A stretch of DNA of 44,876 nucleotides. It comes from Actinomadura montaniterrae. Lineage in GTDB: Bacteria; Actinomycetota; Actinomycetes; Streptosporangiales; Streptosporangiaceae. Position numbers and translations under genes: made by a program. The number at the start of each line of letters is the position of its first letter. The first letter of the stretch is position 1. The stretch spans positions 1 to 44,876 of the forward strand of contig NZ_WBMR01000066.1 of the NCBI RefSeq assembly GCF_008923365.1, given 5' to 3'. The notes below the pieces were generated by a model that worked only from the letters and a program-made list of their open reading frames with translations, ran no database searches and had not been told where the DNA came from. Below, in pieces: positions 7,847 to 15,589 of this stretch.

Positions 7847-8872
7847 CTACTCCTGGACGGTGAACTCCGTGGTGACCGGCGCGGGGCCGAGCACCCACGA
7901 CGCGGTGAGCTTCACCCTGGTGCCGGCCGGGACCGAGTCGGCGACGTGGATCTGGAACTGGGCGCCCGCCTGGCTCGCCGGGATGCTGCCGTCGGCCGGC
8001 ACGTTGAGCTGCGCGATCACGCCGGGCGTGTCACTGGTCAGGTTGATCCTCGCGCCGAACGGGTGCCAGATGTCGCCGAGGCCGACCACCCCGAAGTTCT
8101 CCACGTTCCCGGGGTAGTGCCGCACCGGCCCGAGGACGCCGATGGAGAACTTCTTCGGCACGCCGATGACGCCGTTGAACTGCGTGGCGGTGCTCAGCGC
8201 GGCCATGACGGTCGCGAAACGCGGCCGGTCGTAGGCCGTCGACTCGATGGCGAAGGTCGCGCTGGTCGACCCGGCGGGCACGACCACGTAGTAGGGGAAC
8301 GAGACGGCCGCGCTCTCGTAGGGGGTCTTGCGCAGGTCGACGGCCAGCCCGCCGACCGGCGCCGGGGACTTGATCCGCACCGTGCCGGTGATCTTGCCGC
8401 CCTCCGGCGCGATGCGCTTGTCCACGGTGAAGTCGGTGACGTCCTGCACGCGCGCGTCGATCGGGTCGACGGTGACGGACGTCTCCGCGACGGAGGCGCC
8501 GACGCCGGCCTTCAGCCGGGTCACCGTCCCGGAACCGGTCGCGGACTGCACCCGGATCGGGAAGCTGACGCGGCGCTGCCCGGCGGGCACCGTGACCCGG
8601 TGCTTGGTCGACTGCCAGTAGGTGAGGTCCTCGTACTCGTTGCCGTCCAGAAGGTCGACGGTGACACCGCCGGCGGGGGCCGGCTCGGCCAGGGTGACCG
8701 TCTGGACGGCCTCCTCCCCGGAGGAGATCCTGGACGGCGACACGCTCGTGGACTCGACCGTGACCTCGGCCGCCGACGCCCGCAGCGGCGCGAACACCAC
8801 GGCGGCCAGCGCGAGGGGCAGCACGGCGCCGGCGGCCCGGCGGACGGAGGAGGCGGAAACGGATGCGTTCAT
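7847..8872 (-). CDS. Secreted protein with Ig-like / Calx-beta-like repeats
   Basis: This is a 341-residue exported protein of unknown role. The N-terminus is a clear Sec signal peptide: a basic SSVRR, the hydrophobic AAGAVLPLALAAVVFAPL, and an ASAAE cleavage site. The mature part is beta-rich and repetitive. At least two segments follow the same plan (VTVPAGQRRVSFPIRV and VVVPAGSTSATFAIES), each after a hydrophobic strand and an aromatic motif, which resembles tandem Ig-like or Calx-beta-type domains. The C-terminal portion (VADSVPAGTRVKLTASWVLG) may be a third. There is no LPxTG anchor. The start is ATG 8872, since upstream readings lack coding character. It converges with the epoxide hydrolase and diverges from a lipoprotein at 9031. 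Confidence 0.72.
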   Translation of the reverse strand: MNASVSASSVRRAAGAVLPLALAAVVFAPLRASAAEVTVESTSVSPSRISSGEEAVQTVTLAEPAPAGGVTVDLLDGNEYEDLTYWQSTKHRVTVPAGQRRVSFPIRVQSATGSGTVTRLKAGVGASVAETSVTVDPIDARVQDVTDFTVDKRIAPEGGKITGTVRIKSPAPVGGLAVDLRKTPYESAAVSFPYYVVVPAGSTSATFAIESTAYDRPRFATVMAALSTATQFNGVIGVPKKFSIGVLGPVRHYPGNVENFGVVGLGDIWHPFGARINLTSDTPGVIAQLNVPADGSIPASQAGAQFQIHVADSVPAGTRVKLTASWVLGPAPVTTEFTVQE

Positions 8873-8885
8873 GGGCCCAGTCAAT

Positions 8886-8936
8886 GATCTTCGACGCGGC
8901 CCGCACCAGATCGCGGACCCACACGTTCGATCTTCG
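8886..8936. promoter_or_regulatory. Direct repeat in divergent promoter region
   Basis: GATCTTCG occurs at 8886-8893 and again at 8929-8936, 43 bases (about four helical turns) apart, between the secreted protein and lipoprotein genes. GCGGACCC also occurs after each of two nearby GATC sites. The spacing suggests a shared regulatory region, but no regulator is adjacent. Confidence 0.3.
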
Positions 8937-9030
8937 TAAGGATTGCGGACCCCCGCCGCCCTGAGACCTCCTCCGGTCATCAGGAAGGATGTCCGCTAGG
9001 CGCTCCGGCGCGACGACGAGGAGGAACGCG

Positions 9031-9585
9031 ATGGGGGACCGGCTCGGGCGGCTTGTCGGGCTCGTCCGGCCGGCCGCGGCGGTTCTGGCCGCGGCGGCCG
9101 CACTGGCCGTCGTCGCGACGGCGGGCTGCGGCGTGCGCCCCACCGGGGTCGTCAGCGCGGGCGGCCCGGTGGAGGCCGCCGGCAACAGCGGCACCATCAC
9201 GGTGTACCTGGCGCGGGGCAAGCACCTCGAGCCGGTGGTGCGCCCCGAGCTTCCGGGACACCCCTACCTGGCCTTGAGCCAGCTCAGCGTCCCGGTCACC
9301 GCCGCCGAGAAGCTCCAGGGGCTGCACACGGAGGTCCGCCGGCCGCTCGTGGCCCGGCTGGTGCGCGTCGCCTCGCGGCCGAAGGACGACGCGGTGCTGG
9401 TCGTCGACCTGCCGGACACGGTCCCGCGCCGGCCGGTCCACTGGTCGTCGACGGCCCTGGCCCAGATCGCGTGTACCGCGGAGGCCGTCCCGGGCATCAG
9501 CAGCGTCCGGCTGTGGAGCGCCCCGGACGCGGACGAGGACGGATGGGGCCGCGTCCGGTGCGGCGACTACCGCGACGCACCCTGA
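9031..9585 (+). CDS. Lipoprotein with GerMN-like domain
   Basis: This is a 184-residue predicted lipoprotein. A hydrophobic signal segment (AAAVLAAAAALAVVATAGC) ends in a lipobox-like ATAGC, with cysteine as the likely lipidation site. The mature domain begins with GTITVYLARGKHLEPV and contains the LSVPVTAAEKLQGLHTEV segment, a pattern seen in GerMN-type domains of actinomycete lipoproteins. The start at ATG 9031 is preferred because GAGGAGG lies five bases upstream; the earlier ATG at 8989 abuts its purine tract. The C-terminus (ALAQIACTAEAVPGISSVRLW) also fits the GerMN fold. The function in these bacteria is poorly defined; attachment to the outer face of the membrane is the safest statement. 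Domain assignment is moderately confident. Confidence 0.7.
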   Translation: MGDRLGRLVGLVRPAAAVLAAAAALAVVATAGCGVRPTGVVSAGGPVEAAGNSGTITVYLARGKHLEPVVRPELPGHPYLALSQLSVPVTAAEKLQGLHTEVRRPLVARLVRVASRPKDDAVLVVDLPDTVPRRPVHWSSTALAQIACTAEAVPGISSVRLWSAPDADEDGWGRVRCGDYRDAP

Positions 9586-9708
9586 CCGGCCCCGCGCCGA
9601 TCACCCGTCAAGGGCGGCGAGAAGGTCGTCGAGGGGACGGGAACACCTCGGGAGACTCGTCGGCCATCCCCTCCCATAAGCACGGCGAAACGGCTGACAC
9701 GCCGGTCC

Positions 9709-9739
9709 GTGGGTGCCCGGCACGCCGCCGGGCACCCAC
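9709..9739 (+). terminator. Perfect 13-bp hairpin, probable terminator
   Basis: GTGGGTGCCCGGC (9709-9721) pairs perfectly with GCCGGGCACCCAC (9727-9739) around a 5-base loop. It lies 123 bases after the lipoprotein stop and has no T-tract, as is often seen in high-G+C actinomycetes. It would insulate the following small peptide gene. Confidence 0.6.
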
Positions 9740-9928
9740 AAGGGACGGACAAGTGGATCGGATTACCACCGCCAGACCGAGGATAGTGGCCGCCGGCCGT
9801 CCGGTTCGCGATGACCGCGCGGGACAAAACCGCACCCTTCACGGTGAATCCCCTATGCGATCGATAATGCGCCAGGCCGCCGGACAATTCCGTTGGAATC
9901 GCCGTCACGAGCGTGGCTGGCGGCCGTT

Positions 9929-9955
9929 AGTCACCTCTGCTATACGTAGAGTCAC
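9929..9955 (+). promoter_or_regulatory. Promoter candidate of the small peptide gene with direct repeats
   Basis: AGTCAC occurs at 9929-9934 and 9950-9955, exactly 21 bases (two helical turns) apart, flanking TATACG (9941-9946), a plausible -10 box about 90 bases before the peptide start. A phased direct repeat around a promoter suggests a regulator or dedicated sigma factor. No -35 match is clear. Confidence 0.35.
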
Positions 9956-10035
9956 TCCACCTTGTTCGGGGTGGGGAGGGGGCATCCGGTGTCCACAATG
10001 GGGATCCGGGCGTGAAAAGGAAGAAAAGGAACCAC

Positions 10036-10323
10036 ATGAAGTCCTTCAGCTACACCGAGCTGGACAAGCTGGCCGGCGAGGTTCTGCCGGAGCGCGCCGT
10101 GCTGTCCACCCTTCTCGTCGGCGGCGACAGCGACAACGACAACCAGAACTTCAACCTCGGCAACGGCGGCGGCCACGACGGCGGCACCACCGCGGTCGTC
10201 CCGAACTGCCAGAGCAACATCAACCACTCGCAGGGCGGCCTCGTGGGCGCGCTGGGGCTCAGCTCCGAGAACCCCAACCAGTCCTTCACCTGCGCGGGCA
10301 GCTCGGTCATCTCGGGTCGCTGA
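10036..10323 (+). CDS. Small peptide with leader-like N-terminus and Gly-Gly motif, two cysteines
   Basis: This is a 95-residue protein of unrecognised function. The first 30 residues are leader-like: charged and helical (YTELDKLAGEVLPERAVL), ending in STLLVGG, which resembles the double-glycine cleavage sites of peptide precursors. The rest is unusual: an Asp/Asn-rich run (residues 31-40), a Gly/His-rich run (41-50), then a hydrophobic SQGGLVGALGL stretch. Two cysteines only (Cys58 and Cys86) could form one disulfide. AAAAGGAACCAC before ATG 10036 is a good ribosome binding site; the earlier start at 10012 lacks one. The gene is monocistronic, ends at a very strong terminator, and has no modification enzyme or peptidase-containing transporter beside it. 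It could be a bacteriocin-like or other processed peptide, or a small surface protein; these readings are inference. Confidence 0.7.
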   Translation: MKSFSYTELDKLAGEVLPERAVLSTLLVGGDSDNDNQNFNLGNGGGHDGGTTAVVPNCQSNINHSQGGLVGALGLSSENPNQSFTCAGSSVISGR

Positions 10324-10362
10324 TCCGAACCGACGTGCTATGCGGGCCCAGGCCCGCCCAGG

Positions 10363-10400
10363 AAGGGCCGGCGCTCACGCGCCGGCCCTTTCTCCTTTTC
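10363..10400 (+). terminator. Strong intrinsic terminator of the small peptide gene
   Basis: AAGGGCCGGCGC and GCGCCGGCCCTT form a perfect 12-bp stem with a TCAC loop, followed by TCTCCTTTTC. It starts 39 bases after the peptide stop. Both the stem and the T-rich tail are stronger than at most genes in this window, suggesting an abundant, sharply ended transcript. Confidence 0.88.
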
Positions 10401-10503
10401 ATTCCCCTTTTAGTGACCCCCCAATTCGCAGGATAAAGCGGAGGATTTTCGAACGGCTCGGAACCGGCGGCGCTCGTTGGGGGTGATGGCATGCCCTCGA
10501 CGG

Positions 10504-11139
10504 TCACGCCGGCGCGGGTGGAGATGATCGGGCCTCACGCGGTTCGGTCGGTTGCAAGAGGCGGTTGAGAAACTCCTCGACGGCGATCTCCGCGGTGTTC
10601 TGAGCGGCCGCTATGTCGTCGGCCAAGGCGATGACCAGCGCCATCTCGTTCCCGGCGGCCAGCAGGATGTGCGCGAACGGTTCGACGAGCTGCGCCGGGA
10701 CGCGTCCGGCGTCGGCGGCCTCCTGCAGGACGGCCTTGAGCATCCCCAGCCCGTACTGCTCCTCGATGGCGCGCCAGCGACGCCAGCCCAGCACGGTGGG
10801 CGCGTCGATCAGCAGGATCCGGCGCACCACCGCGTCGCCCGCGAGCCGGATCCAGGCCAGCTCGGCCGCCTTGAGCAGGCCGTGCGCCTCGGTCGCCCCG
10901 CTCGCCGTGGCGGCGGCGAGGGTGGCTTCCCCCACCTTCGCGTGGACCGCCTCCACCACCGCCTCGAACAGGCGGTCCTTGCCCCGGAAGTGGTGGTACA
11001 GCGATCCGCGGCTCACCCCGGCGCGCTCGAGGACGGCCTCGATCGACGTGCCCTCGTAGCCGCGGTCGGCGAACAACTCGGTGGCCACCTCGATCAGGCG
11101 CTGCCGGGTCGCCTGCCCGCGGTCAAGGCGTCGGTCCAT
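10504..11139 (-). CDS. TetR-family repressor
   Basis: This is a 211-residue regulator. The N-terminal TetR DNA-binding domain is clear: TRQRLIEVATELFADRGYEGTSIEAVLERAGVSRGSLYHHFRGKDRLFEAV, with the GVSRGSLYHHF recognition helix. The C-terminal helical ligand-binding domain includes RRILLIDAPTVLGWRRW, which resembles the C-terminal domain of AcrR/YcdC-like members. It diverges from an alpha/beta hydrolase at 11240. Two matching palindromes overlap the divergent promoters (11157-11197), so autorepression together with repression of the hydrolase is likely. The inducing ligand is probably a substrate or product of the hydrolase, though that is inference. Confidence 0.92.
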   Translation of the reverse strand: MDRRLDRGQATRQRLIEVATELFADRGYEGTSIEAVLERAGVSRGSLYHHFRGKDRLFEAVVEAVHAKVGEATLAAATASGATEAHGLLKAAELAWIRLAGDAVVRRILLIDAPTVLGWRRWRAIEEQYGLGMLKAVLQEAADAGRVPAQLVEPFAHILLAAGNEMALVIALADDIAAAQNTAEIAVEEFLNRLLQPTEPREARSSPPAPA

Positions 11140-11151
11140 GCGTTACCTCCG

Positions 11152-11197
11152 TTGACAAACCGACAGTCGGTTTATAACTTCTAGACCGACAGTCGGT
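11152..11197. promoter_or_regulatory. Twin TetR operators over a sigma-70-like promoter
   Basis: AAACCGAC-A-GTCGGTTT (11157-11173) is a perfect palindrome; its core recurs as ACCGAC-A-GTCGGT (11185-11197), with centres 26 bases apart. On the plus strand TTGACA (11152-11157) and TATAAC (11173-11178) bracket the first copy, putting it in the promoter spacer. This is a textbook repression arrangement. Confidence 0.85.
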
Positions 11198-11239
11198 TTC
11201 CTGCGTTGTCGCTGTTCACCCTACGATCACGGAGGCAGC

Positions 11240-12106
11240 ATGTACCTGGCCGGATACGACGACCACCGGCACACCGTGCCAACCCCGTCCGGGACGCTGA
11301 GCTATGTGGAGATCGGCACCGGGCCGGCGGCGCTCTTCGTCCACGGAGTGGCCACCAACGCCTACATCTGGCACGACCTGATCCCGCTGCTCGCCGACAC
11401 GCGGCGCTGCATCGCCATCGACCTTCCGCTGCACGGCCAGAGCCCGGCGGCACCCGAACATCCGCTCACCGTCGGCGCGTTCGCCGACACCCTCGCGGAC
11501 GTCTGCGCACACCTGTCCCTCGACCAAGTGGACCTCGTCGGCCACGACACCGGGGGCGCGATCGCCCAGGTGTTCGCCGCCCGCCGCCCGGAACTGATCC
11601 GCACGCTGACGCTGACCAACTGCGAGACGCAGGACAACATCCCGCCGGCCGCCATGGCGGCCACTGTCGAGGCGGCCCGCGCCGGCCAACTCGCCGCCGC
11701 GGCCCCCGACCTCGTCGCCGACCCCGCCGCCGCCCGCGCGATCTTCAGCACCGGTTACCAGGACCAGCGGTACCTGACCCCGGAGCTGGTCGACGCCTTC
11801 GTCCAGCCGGTCATGGGAACCCCGGCGGCCGCCGCGCGTTTCGAGGAACTGATCGCCCGGCTCGGACCGGACGACCTGCTCGCCGCCGAACCGGCCCTGC
11901 GGGCACTGCACGTCCCCACCCTGATCGCCTGGGCGACCGACGACGAGTTCTTCGACATGAAGTGGGCGCGCTGGCTGCACGACGCCATCCCCGGCGCCCG
12001 CGACGTCGTCGAGATCACCGGCGGAAAGCTCTTCTTCCCGCACGAACGCGCAGCCGAACTCGCCCCCCACATCCGCCGCCACTGGACGCCCCCCGACCCC
12101 GCATGA
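11240..12106 (+). CDS. Alpha/beta hydrolase with Asp nucleophile
   Basis: This is a 288-residue cytoplasmic hydrolase. AALFVHGVATNAYIW is the oxyanion region and VDLVGHDTGGAIAQ the nucleophile elbow, with aspartate (GHDTGG) in place of serine, as in haloalkane dehalogenases and some epoxide hydrolases. WATDDEFFDMKW supplies the acid. The last triad position is odd: where relatives usually have G-H-F or A-H-F, this protein reads GGKLFFPHERA, so the base histidine may be displaced to PHE or lost. GGAGGCAGC precedes ATG 11240. It is controlled, by inference, by the divergent TetR repressor through two operators. Dehalogenase, epoxide hydrolase or esterase activity all remain possible. Confidence 0.88.
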   Translation: MYLAGYDDHRHTVPTPSGTLSYVEIGTGPAALFVHGVATNAYIWHDLIPLLADTRRCIAIDLPLHGQSPAAPEHPLTVGAFADTLADVCAHLSLDQVDLVGHDTGGAIAQVFAARRPELIRTLTLTNCETQDNIPPAAMAATVEAARAGQLAAAAPDLVADPAAARAIFSTGYQDQRYLTPELVDAFVQPVMGTPAAAARFEELIARLGPDDLLAAEPALRALHVPTLIAWATDDEFFDMKWARWLHDAIPGARDVVEITGGKLFFPHERAAELAPHIRRHWTPPDPA

Positions 12107-12222
12107 CCAACCGCAACGGCGCGCCAGGAAAAAGCCCGGCACGCGCCGTCCATTCCCCGTCGGATGCGCCTGGCCCGCACCGGACGGCCGGACGCGCCGA
12201 TCAGGCTGGAGGACTGACGCCG

Positions 12223-13678
12223 ATGGGACGCGTCCTGCTCGTCCTCCGCCTGGTCCTGGCCGACCTGCGCCGCCGGCCCGCCTAGGCCGTCATCCTCCTC
12301 GTCGCGATGACCGCCGCCACCGCCACGCTCGCCCTCGGCCTGTCCATGCACGGGGCCACCGAGAAGCTGTACTGGCAGACCCGGCAGGCCACGGCCGGGC
12401 CGGACGTGGTGATGTACTCACCCGGCACAGACCGCACCACCATCACCGCCCTGGAGTCGCTGGAGCACGCGCCCGGGGTCGTCGCCTACAGCGGGCCGGA
12501 CCGCCAGTACTACACGAAGCTCGCGGTGCACGGCTCCTCGGGCGCCGCGGTGGTGCAGGTCACCGATCCGGCGCCGCGTCCGGTCGATCGTCCGCTGGTG
12601 ACCTCGGGTACGTGGGTCCGCCCCGGAGGCGCCGTACTCGAACTGAAGTCCGCCGACGTCCCGGTGACCTCTTTCATCGCCCTGAAACTGCGTGATCCCG
12701 CCGCCGCCCTCACCCTGAACAGGCATGACCCCGCCATCGCCGCGGCGTTCGCGAACACCTGGGTGCACACCAAACCCTGGCAGCACATCGCCCAGCAGGA
12801 CTTCGTCATCCTGCGGGTCGGCCAGCCGATCCTGGCCGTCGGCAGCCGGCTGCTCGGCTTCCTGGCCGTCGGCGGCATGGCGACCCTGGCGGCCGGACGC
12901 GCCACCAAGCAGACCCGGCGGGTCGGGCTGCTCAAGGCCGTCGGCGCCTCACCCGGTCTCATCACCGCCGTGCTGCTCGCCGAATACGCCACCCTCGAGC
13001 TGCTCGCCGACGCACTGGGCCTCACCCTGTCCCAGCTGCTCGCACCCGTCATAGTCAACCCCACCGCGAGCCTTCTCACCAGCGCCGCCGGCCCGTCCGG
13101 CGACACCATCGCCGTCACGACCGTCGCCGCCCTCGCGGCTGCGGCCCTCACCACCTTCGGCCCGGCGCTGCGGGCGCTGCGCACCGGGACCGTCTCCACC
13201 CTCGCCGACCCCGTCCACCGGCCCAGGCGGCGGGCCCTGCTGAACCGGATCTCGGCGCTGCTGCCGACTCCGCTGCTGCTCGGGCTGCGCCTGATCGCCC
13301 GCCGGCCCGGCCGCACCGTCCTGCACGCCTGCAACCTCATGACCAGCCTGACCATCGTCACCGGCCTGCTGATCGGCTACGTCCAGCCGGTGAAGGGCGA
13401 TCCGGGCTCTCCGATGGCGGACGACGCCCGCGTCGCGCACGACCGCCACCTGCTGCTGGCCGTCACCGCCGCGGTGATCGTCCTGGCCCTGGTGAACACC
13501 ATCCGATGGGAACGTCCGTCTACCCGTTCTTCAGCAACGGGGAAGTGAACATGCCTCCACGTGGTCGTTGCTCACCGCCGCGCTCACCGCGGTCCTGGCG
13601 ACGGCGGCGCTCACCGCCGTGCCCGCCCGCATCGCGGCCCGCCGATCCGTAGCACGAACCCTCACCAGCGACCTCTGA
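12223..13678 (+). pseudogene. FtsX/MacB-type ABC transporter permease, disrupted
   Basis: The start is clear (GGAGG before ATG 12223; MGRVLLVLRLVLADLRRRPA), but codon 21 is TAG (12283-12285), where intact relatives usually have glutamine. The frame then stays open with good coding character from 12286 to 13548: an extracytoplasmic domain, then membrane segments around RVGLLKAVGASPGLITAVLLAEYATLELL, the FtsX hallmark. A frameshift and probable internal deletion near 13500-13550 end it early. The true C-terminus is recognisable in another frame (SLLTAALTAVLATAALTAVPARIAARR) up to TGA at 13678. No ATPase partner is adjacent. With both an early stop and a frameshift this is most likely non-functional; a shorter product starting inside the frame at 12307 cannot be excluded. 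Confidence 0.82.
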
Positions 13679-13976
13679 GACCTGGTCGGTCGTGGCCAAT
13701 GAGCGCAGCGGCGATGCCGAGGAACGCCAGGAGATGCGATGCGCAGGGTGACGCCCCGCTGGCGCCCCCATCGCCGCAGTCGTCTCCCGCATCGGCGTAC
13801 ATCTTGCCGGGCCTGCGACGGCGTGGCCCGCAGGGCAAGCGGACCGTCACCCTCACCGGCGCACGCATGTACGCGCCGGCGATCTTCGAGCACCACCTGC
13901 GGCGGCACGGACGTGGTGCCGCCGCACCATGCTTCGACGGTTCGCACTGGGTGCGACCGACATCATCGGTCGGGGA
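13679..13976. other. Non-coding or degenerate stretch
   Basis: No recognisable gene is present. On the plus strand the frame around 13830-13950 has high G+C at third positions (GKRTVTLTGARMYAPAIFEHHL), which hints at a gene remnant, but I cannot name it and there is no start or ribosome binding site. Confidence 0.4.
13954..13972 (-). terminator. Hairpin after the DinB-like gene
   Basis: CGACCGA and TCGGTCG pair perfectly over a CATCA loop, beginning five bases beyond the stop codon of the minus-strand gene ending at 13977. Its position fits a terminator; the stem is short and lacks a T-tract. Confidence 0.5.
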
Positions 13977-14546
13977 CTATGTCCAGGCGGGGTCACGGCC
14001 GGTCAGGCCGAGGATGCGGTCCAGGGCGGGGGCGTCGGGCGGCACTGCGACCTGCGGTCCGTACATGCCCATCTGCCGCCCCTGCTCCACGCCGGCGAGG
14101 ACGGTGTCGTGCAGATGTGCCAGCAGGTCGGCGGGCGGTTCCAGGCGCTGCCCGGTCGCGACGGCCAGGTCCCAGCCGTGCAGGACCAGCTCGCCGGTGA
14201 TCATGTCGCCCAGGACGGGCGCGGGCAGGGTGTGCGGTGTGCCCATGCTCGTCTCGCCCTCCCAGGCGCTCGGCGGCGCCCACGACGAGGTGATGTCGTC
14301 CAGCAGGGCGAGCAGGCGGCCGCGCCAGTCGCCGGCCGCCAGGTCCACATCGGACTCGGCGGCCGCCGGCTGCGGGACGGACTCCTTGCGGCCGCCGCCG
14401 GCCAGCGACGGGCCCCAGAACAGGAGGTGGTTGACCAGTGCCCGCACGTCGTACTCCGTGCACGGCGTCTTGTTGGCGAGCTGGTCGTCGGTGATGGCGC
14501 GCGCGACCGCGGCCATGGCCTCGGCGGCGTTGGACAGATGTGACAT
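13977..14546 (-). CDS. TIGR03086-like / DinB-superfamily protein
   Basis: This is a 189-residue four-helix-bundle protein related to the mycothiol-dependent maleylpyruvate isomerase N-terminal domain. Diagnostic segments are DDQLANKTPCTEYDVRALVNHLLFW near the N-terminus, with the metal-ligand histidine in VNHLL, and GDMITGELVLHGWDLAVATGQ, which holds the second histidine of the usual metal site. Such proteins bind a divalent metal and some use mycothiol; most members have no known reaction. The gene diverges from an AraC-type regulator at 14611, with only 64 bases between the starts, so co-regulation is likely. Family assignment is confident; function is not known. Confidence 0.85.
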   Translation of the reverse strand: MSHLSNAAEAMAAVARAITDDQLANKTPCTEYDVRALVNHLLFWGPSLAGGGRKESVPQPAAAESDVDLAAGDWRGRLLALLDDITSSWAPPSAWEGETSMGTPHTLPAPVLGDMITGELVLHGWDLAVATGQRLEPPADLLAHLHDTVLAGVEQGRQMGMYGPQVAVPPDAPALDRILGLTGRDPAWT

Positions 14547-14610
14547 GGCGGCGACGCTAGGTGACCCGCGCCGGAGGGGTATTGGACAAAGACGACATAC
14601 ACTTCGCCGT

Positions 14611-15354
14611 GTGGGGCGGGACGTTCGTGAGCTGCGCGGTGCGTGGATCCGGTATCAGCGCCACATGTTCCACGACCCGTCGCTGGCGCTCGTGCCGTGG
14701 GTGGAGCGGTACTGGGAGGCTCGCTGGGACTACGCCGAGCCCTACCGGCAGAAGATCGTGCCGTACCCGAACGTGCACCTGTCGTTCGGCGGCGGCCGCG
14801 CGGACGTCAACGGCGTGTGCAGCGGCTACCGGATCAAGGTCCTCCAGGGCCGTGACCACGTCTTCGGCGTCGCGTTCCGGCCGGGCTGCTTCCGCCCGTT
14901 CCTCGGCGCCTCCGTCTCGACGATCACCGACCGCGTCGTCCCGGCGGCCGAGGTGTTCGGCCCGGACCTGCCCGCGACGCTCGACGTGGCGACCGTGGAG
15001 GCGTTCCTGCTGGAACACCTGCCGGACGACGACCCCCGGGTACGCCAGGCGGTGGCCGCGGTCGAGCTGATCGCCAAGGACAAGGCCGTGACCAGGGTCG
15101 AACGCCTCGCCGGCGAGCTCGGGCTGAGCGTGCGGGGGCTGCAACGGCTGTTCGCGGAGTACGTCGGCATCGGGCCCAAGTGGGTGATCCGCCGCTACCG
15201 CCTGCACGAGGTGACCGCACGCATGGCCGCCGGCGGGGCGATCGACTGGGCCGCGCTCGCGGCCGACCTCGGCTACGCCGACCAGGGCCACTTCATCCGC
15301 GACTTCAAAGGCATGTTCGGCGAGCAACCCACCTGGTACGCGCAGCGTTATTAG
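14611..15354 (+). CDS. AraC-family regulator
   Basis: This is a 247-residue regulator. The N-terminal half (SLALVPWVERYWEARWDYAEPY, then PYPNVHLSFGGG and GVAFRPGCFRPFL) is the cupin-like sensor domain found in many actinomycete AraC proteins (DUF6597-like). The C-terminal half is the two-helix-turn-helix DNA-binding domain: VERLAGELGLSVRGLQRLFAEYVGIGPKWVIRRYRL and LGYADQGHFIRDFKGMFGEQPTWY. GTG at 14611 is taken as the start (VGRDVRELRGAW); ATG at 14664 would lose part of the sensor. Longer upstream readings are antisense to the divergent DinB-like gene. It probably controls that neighbour. Confidence 0.88.
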   Translation: MGRDVRELRGAWIRYQRHMFHDPSLALVPWVERYWEARWDYAEPYRQKIVPYPNVHLSFGGGRADVNGVCSGYRIKVLQGRDHVFGVAFRPGCFRPFLGASVSTITDRVVPAAEVFGPDLPATLDVATVEAFLLEHLPDDDPRVRQAVAAVELIAKDKAVTRVERLAGELGLSVRGLQRLFAEYVGIGPKWVIRRYRLHEVTARMAAGGAIDWAALAADLGYADQGHFIRDFKGMFGEQPTWYAQRY

Positions 15355-15589
15355 GACTCCCGGGCCTGTTCGGGCCGGACCGTAGCCGGCCTCGGACGTC
15401 GACCGGTTGCAGCTGATGTGTGCCGCCCGGTGCGACTCGCTCTTGCTCGCTTATGGGAAAGCCACTGGCCGCCTACCGCGCGGGCCGCCTAACAGGCGGG
15501 ACGCTCTGCATCGCATGAAGTGCTGGTCGCACTGCGGTGCCCGACGAAAATCGTTGGTTCAAAAGTGAAGCGTGCGATGAGGTGGCGCC

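Larger units (their letters stand above)
9586..10035. other. Intergenic region with hairpin and promoter-like sequences
   Basis: This 450-base stretch has no convincing gene; the short open frames lack coding character. It holds one strong hairpin (9709-9739) and a promoter-like A+T-rich segment (about 9929-9955) ahead of the small peptide gene. Confidence 0.55.

Noticed and set aside
4998..8117. A 1039-codon plus-strand open frame
   Set aside because: A high-G+C shadow frame over several well-supported genes, with no motifs of its own.
9567..9908. A 113-codon minus-strand frame between the lipoprotein and the peptide gene
   Set aside because: It spans a strong hairpin, overlaps the lipoprotein end and has no ribosome binding site or family resemblance.
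10012..10323. Longer start (10012) for the small peptide
   Set aside because: It adds MKRKKRNH and lacks a good ribosome binding site, while AAAAGG precedes ATG 10036 at a normal distance.
10036..11139. A RiPP biosynthetic gene cluster around the small peptide
   Set aside because: No modification enzyme, protease or transporter with a peptidase domain lies near it; the next genes are a lipoprotein, a TetR repressor and a hydrolase with their own control.
12307..13548. An intact ABC permease starting at 12307
   Set aside because: The real start with a ribosome binding site is at 12223 in the same frame, cut by TAG at 12283; starting at 12307 removes the first part of the membrane helix, and the C-terminus is out of frame.
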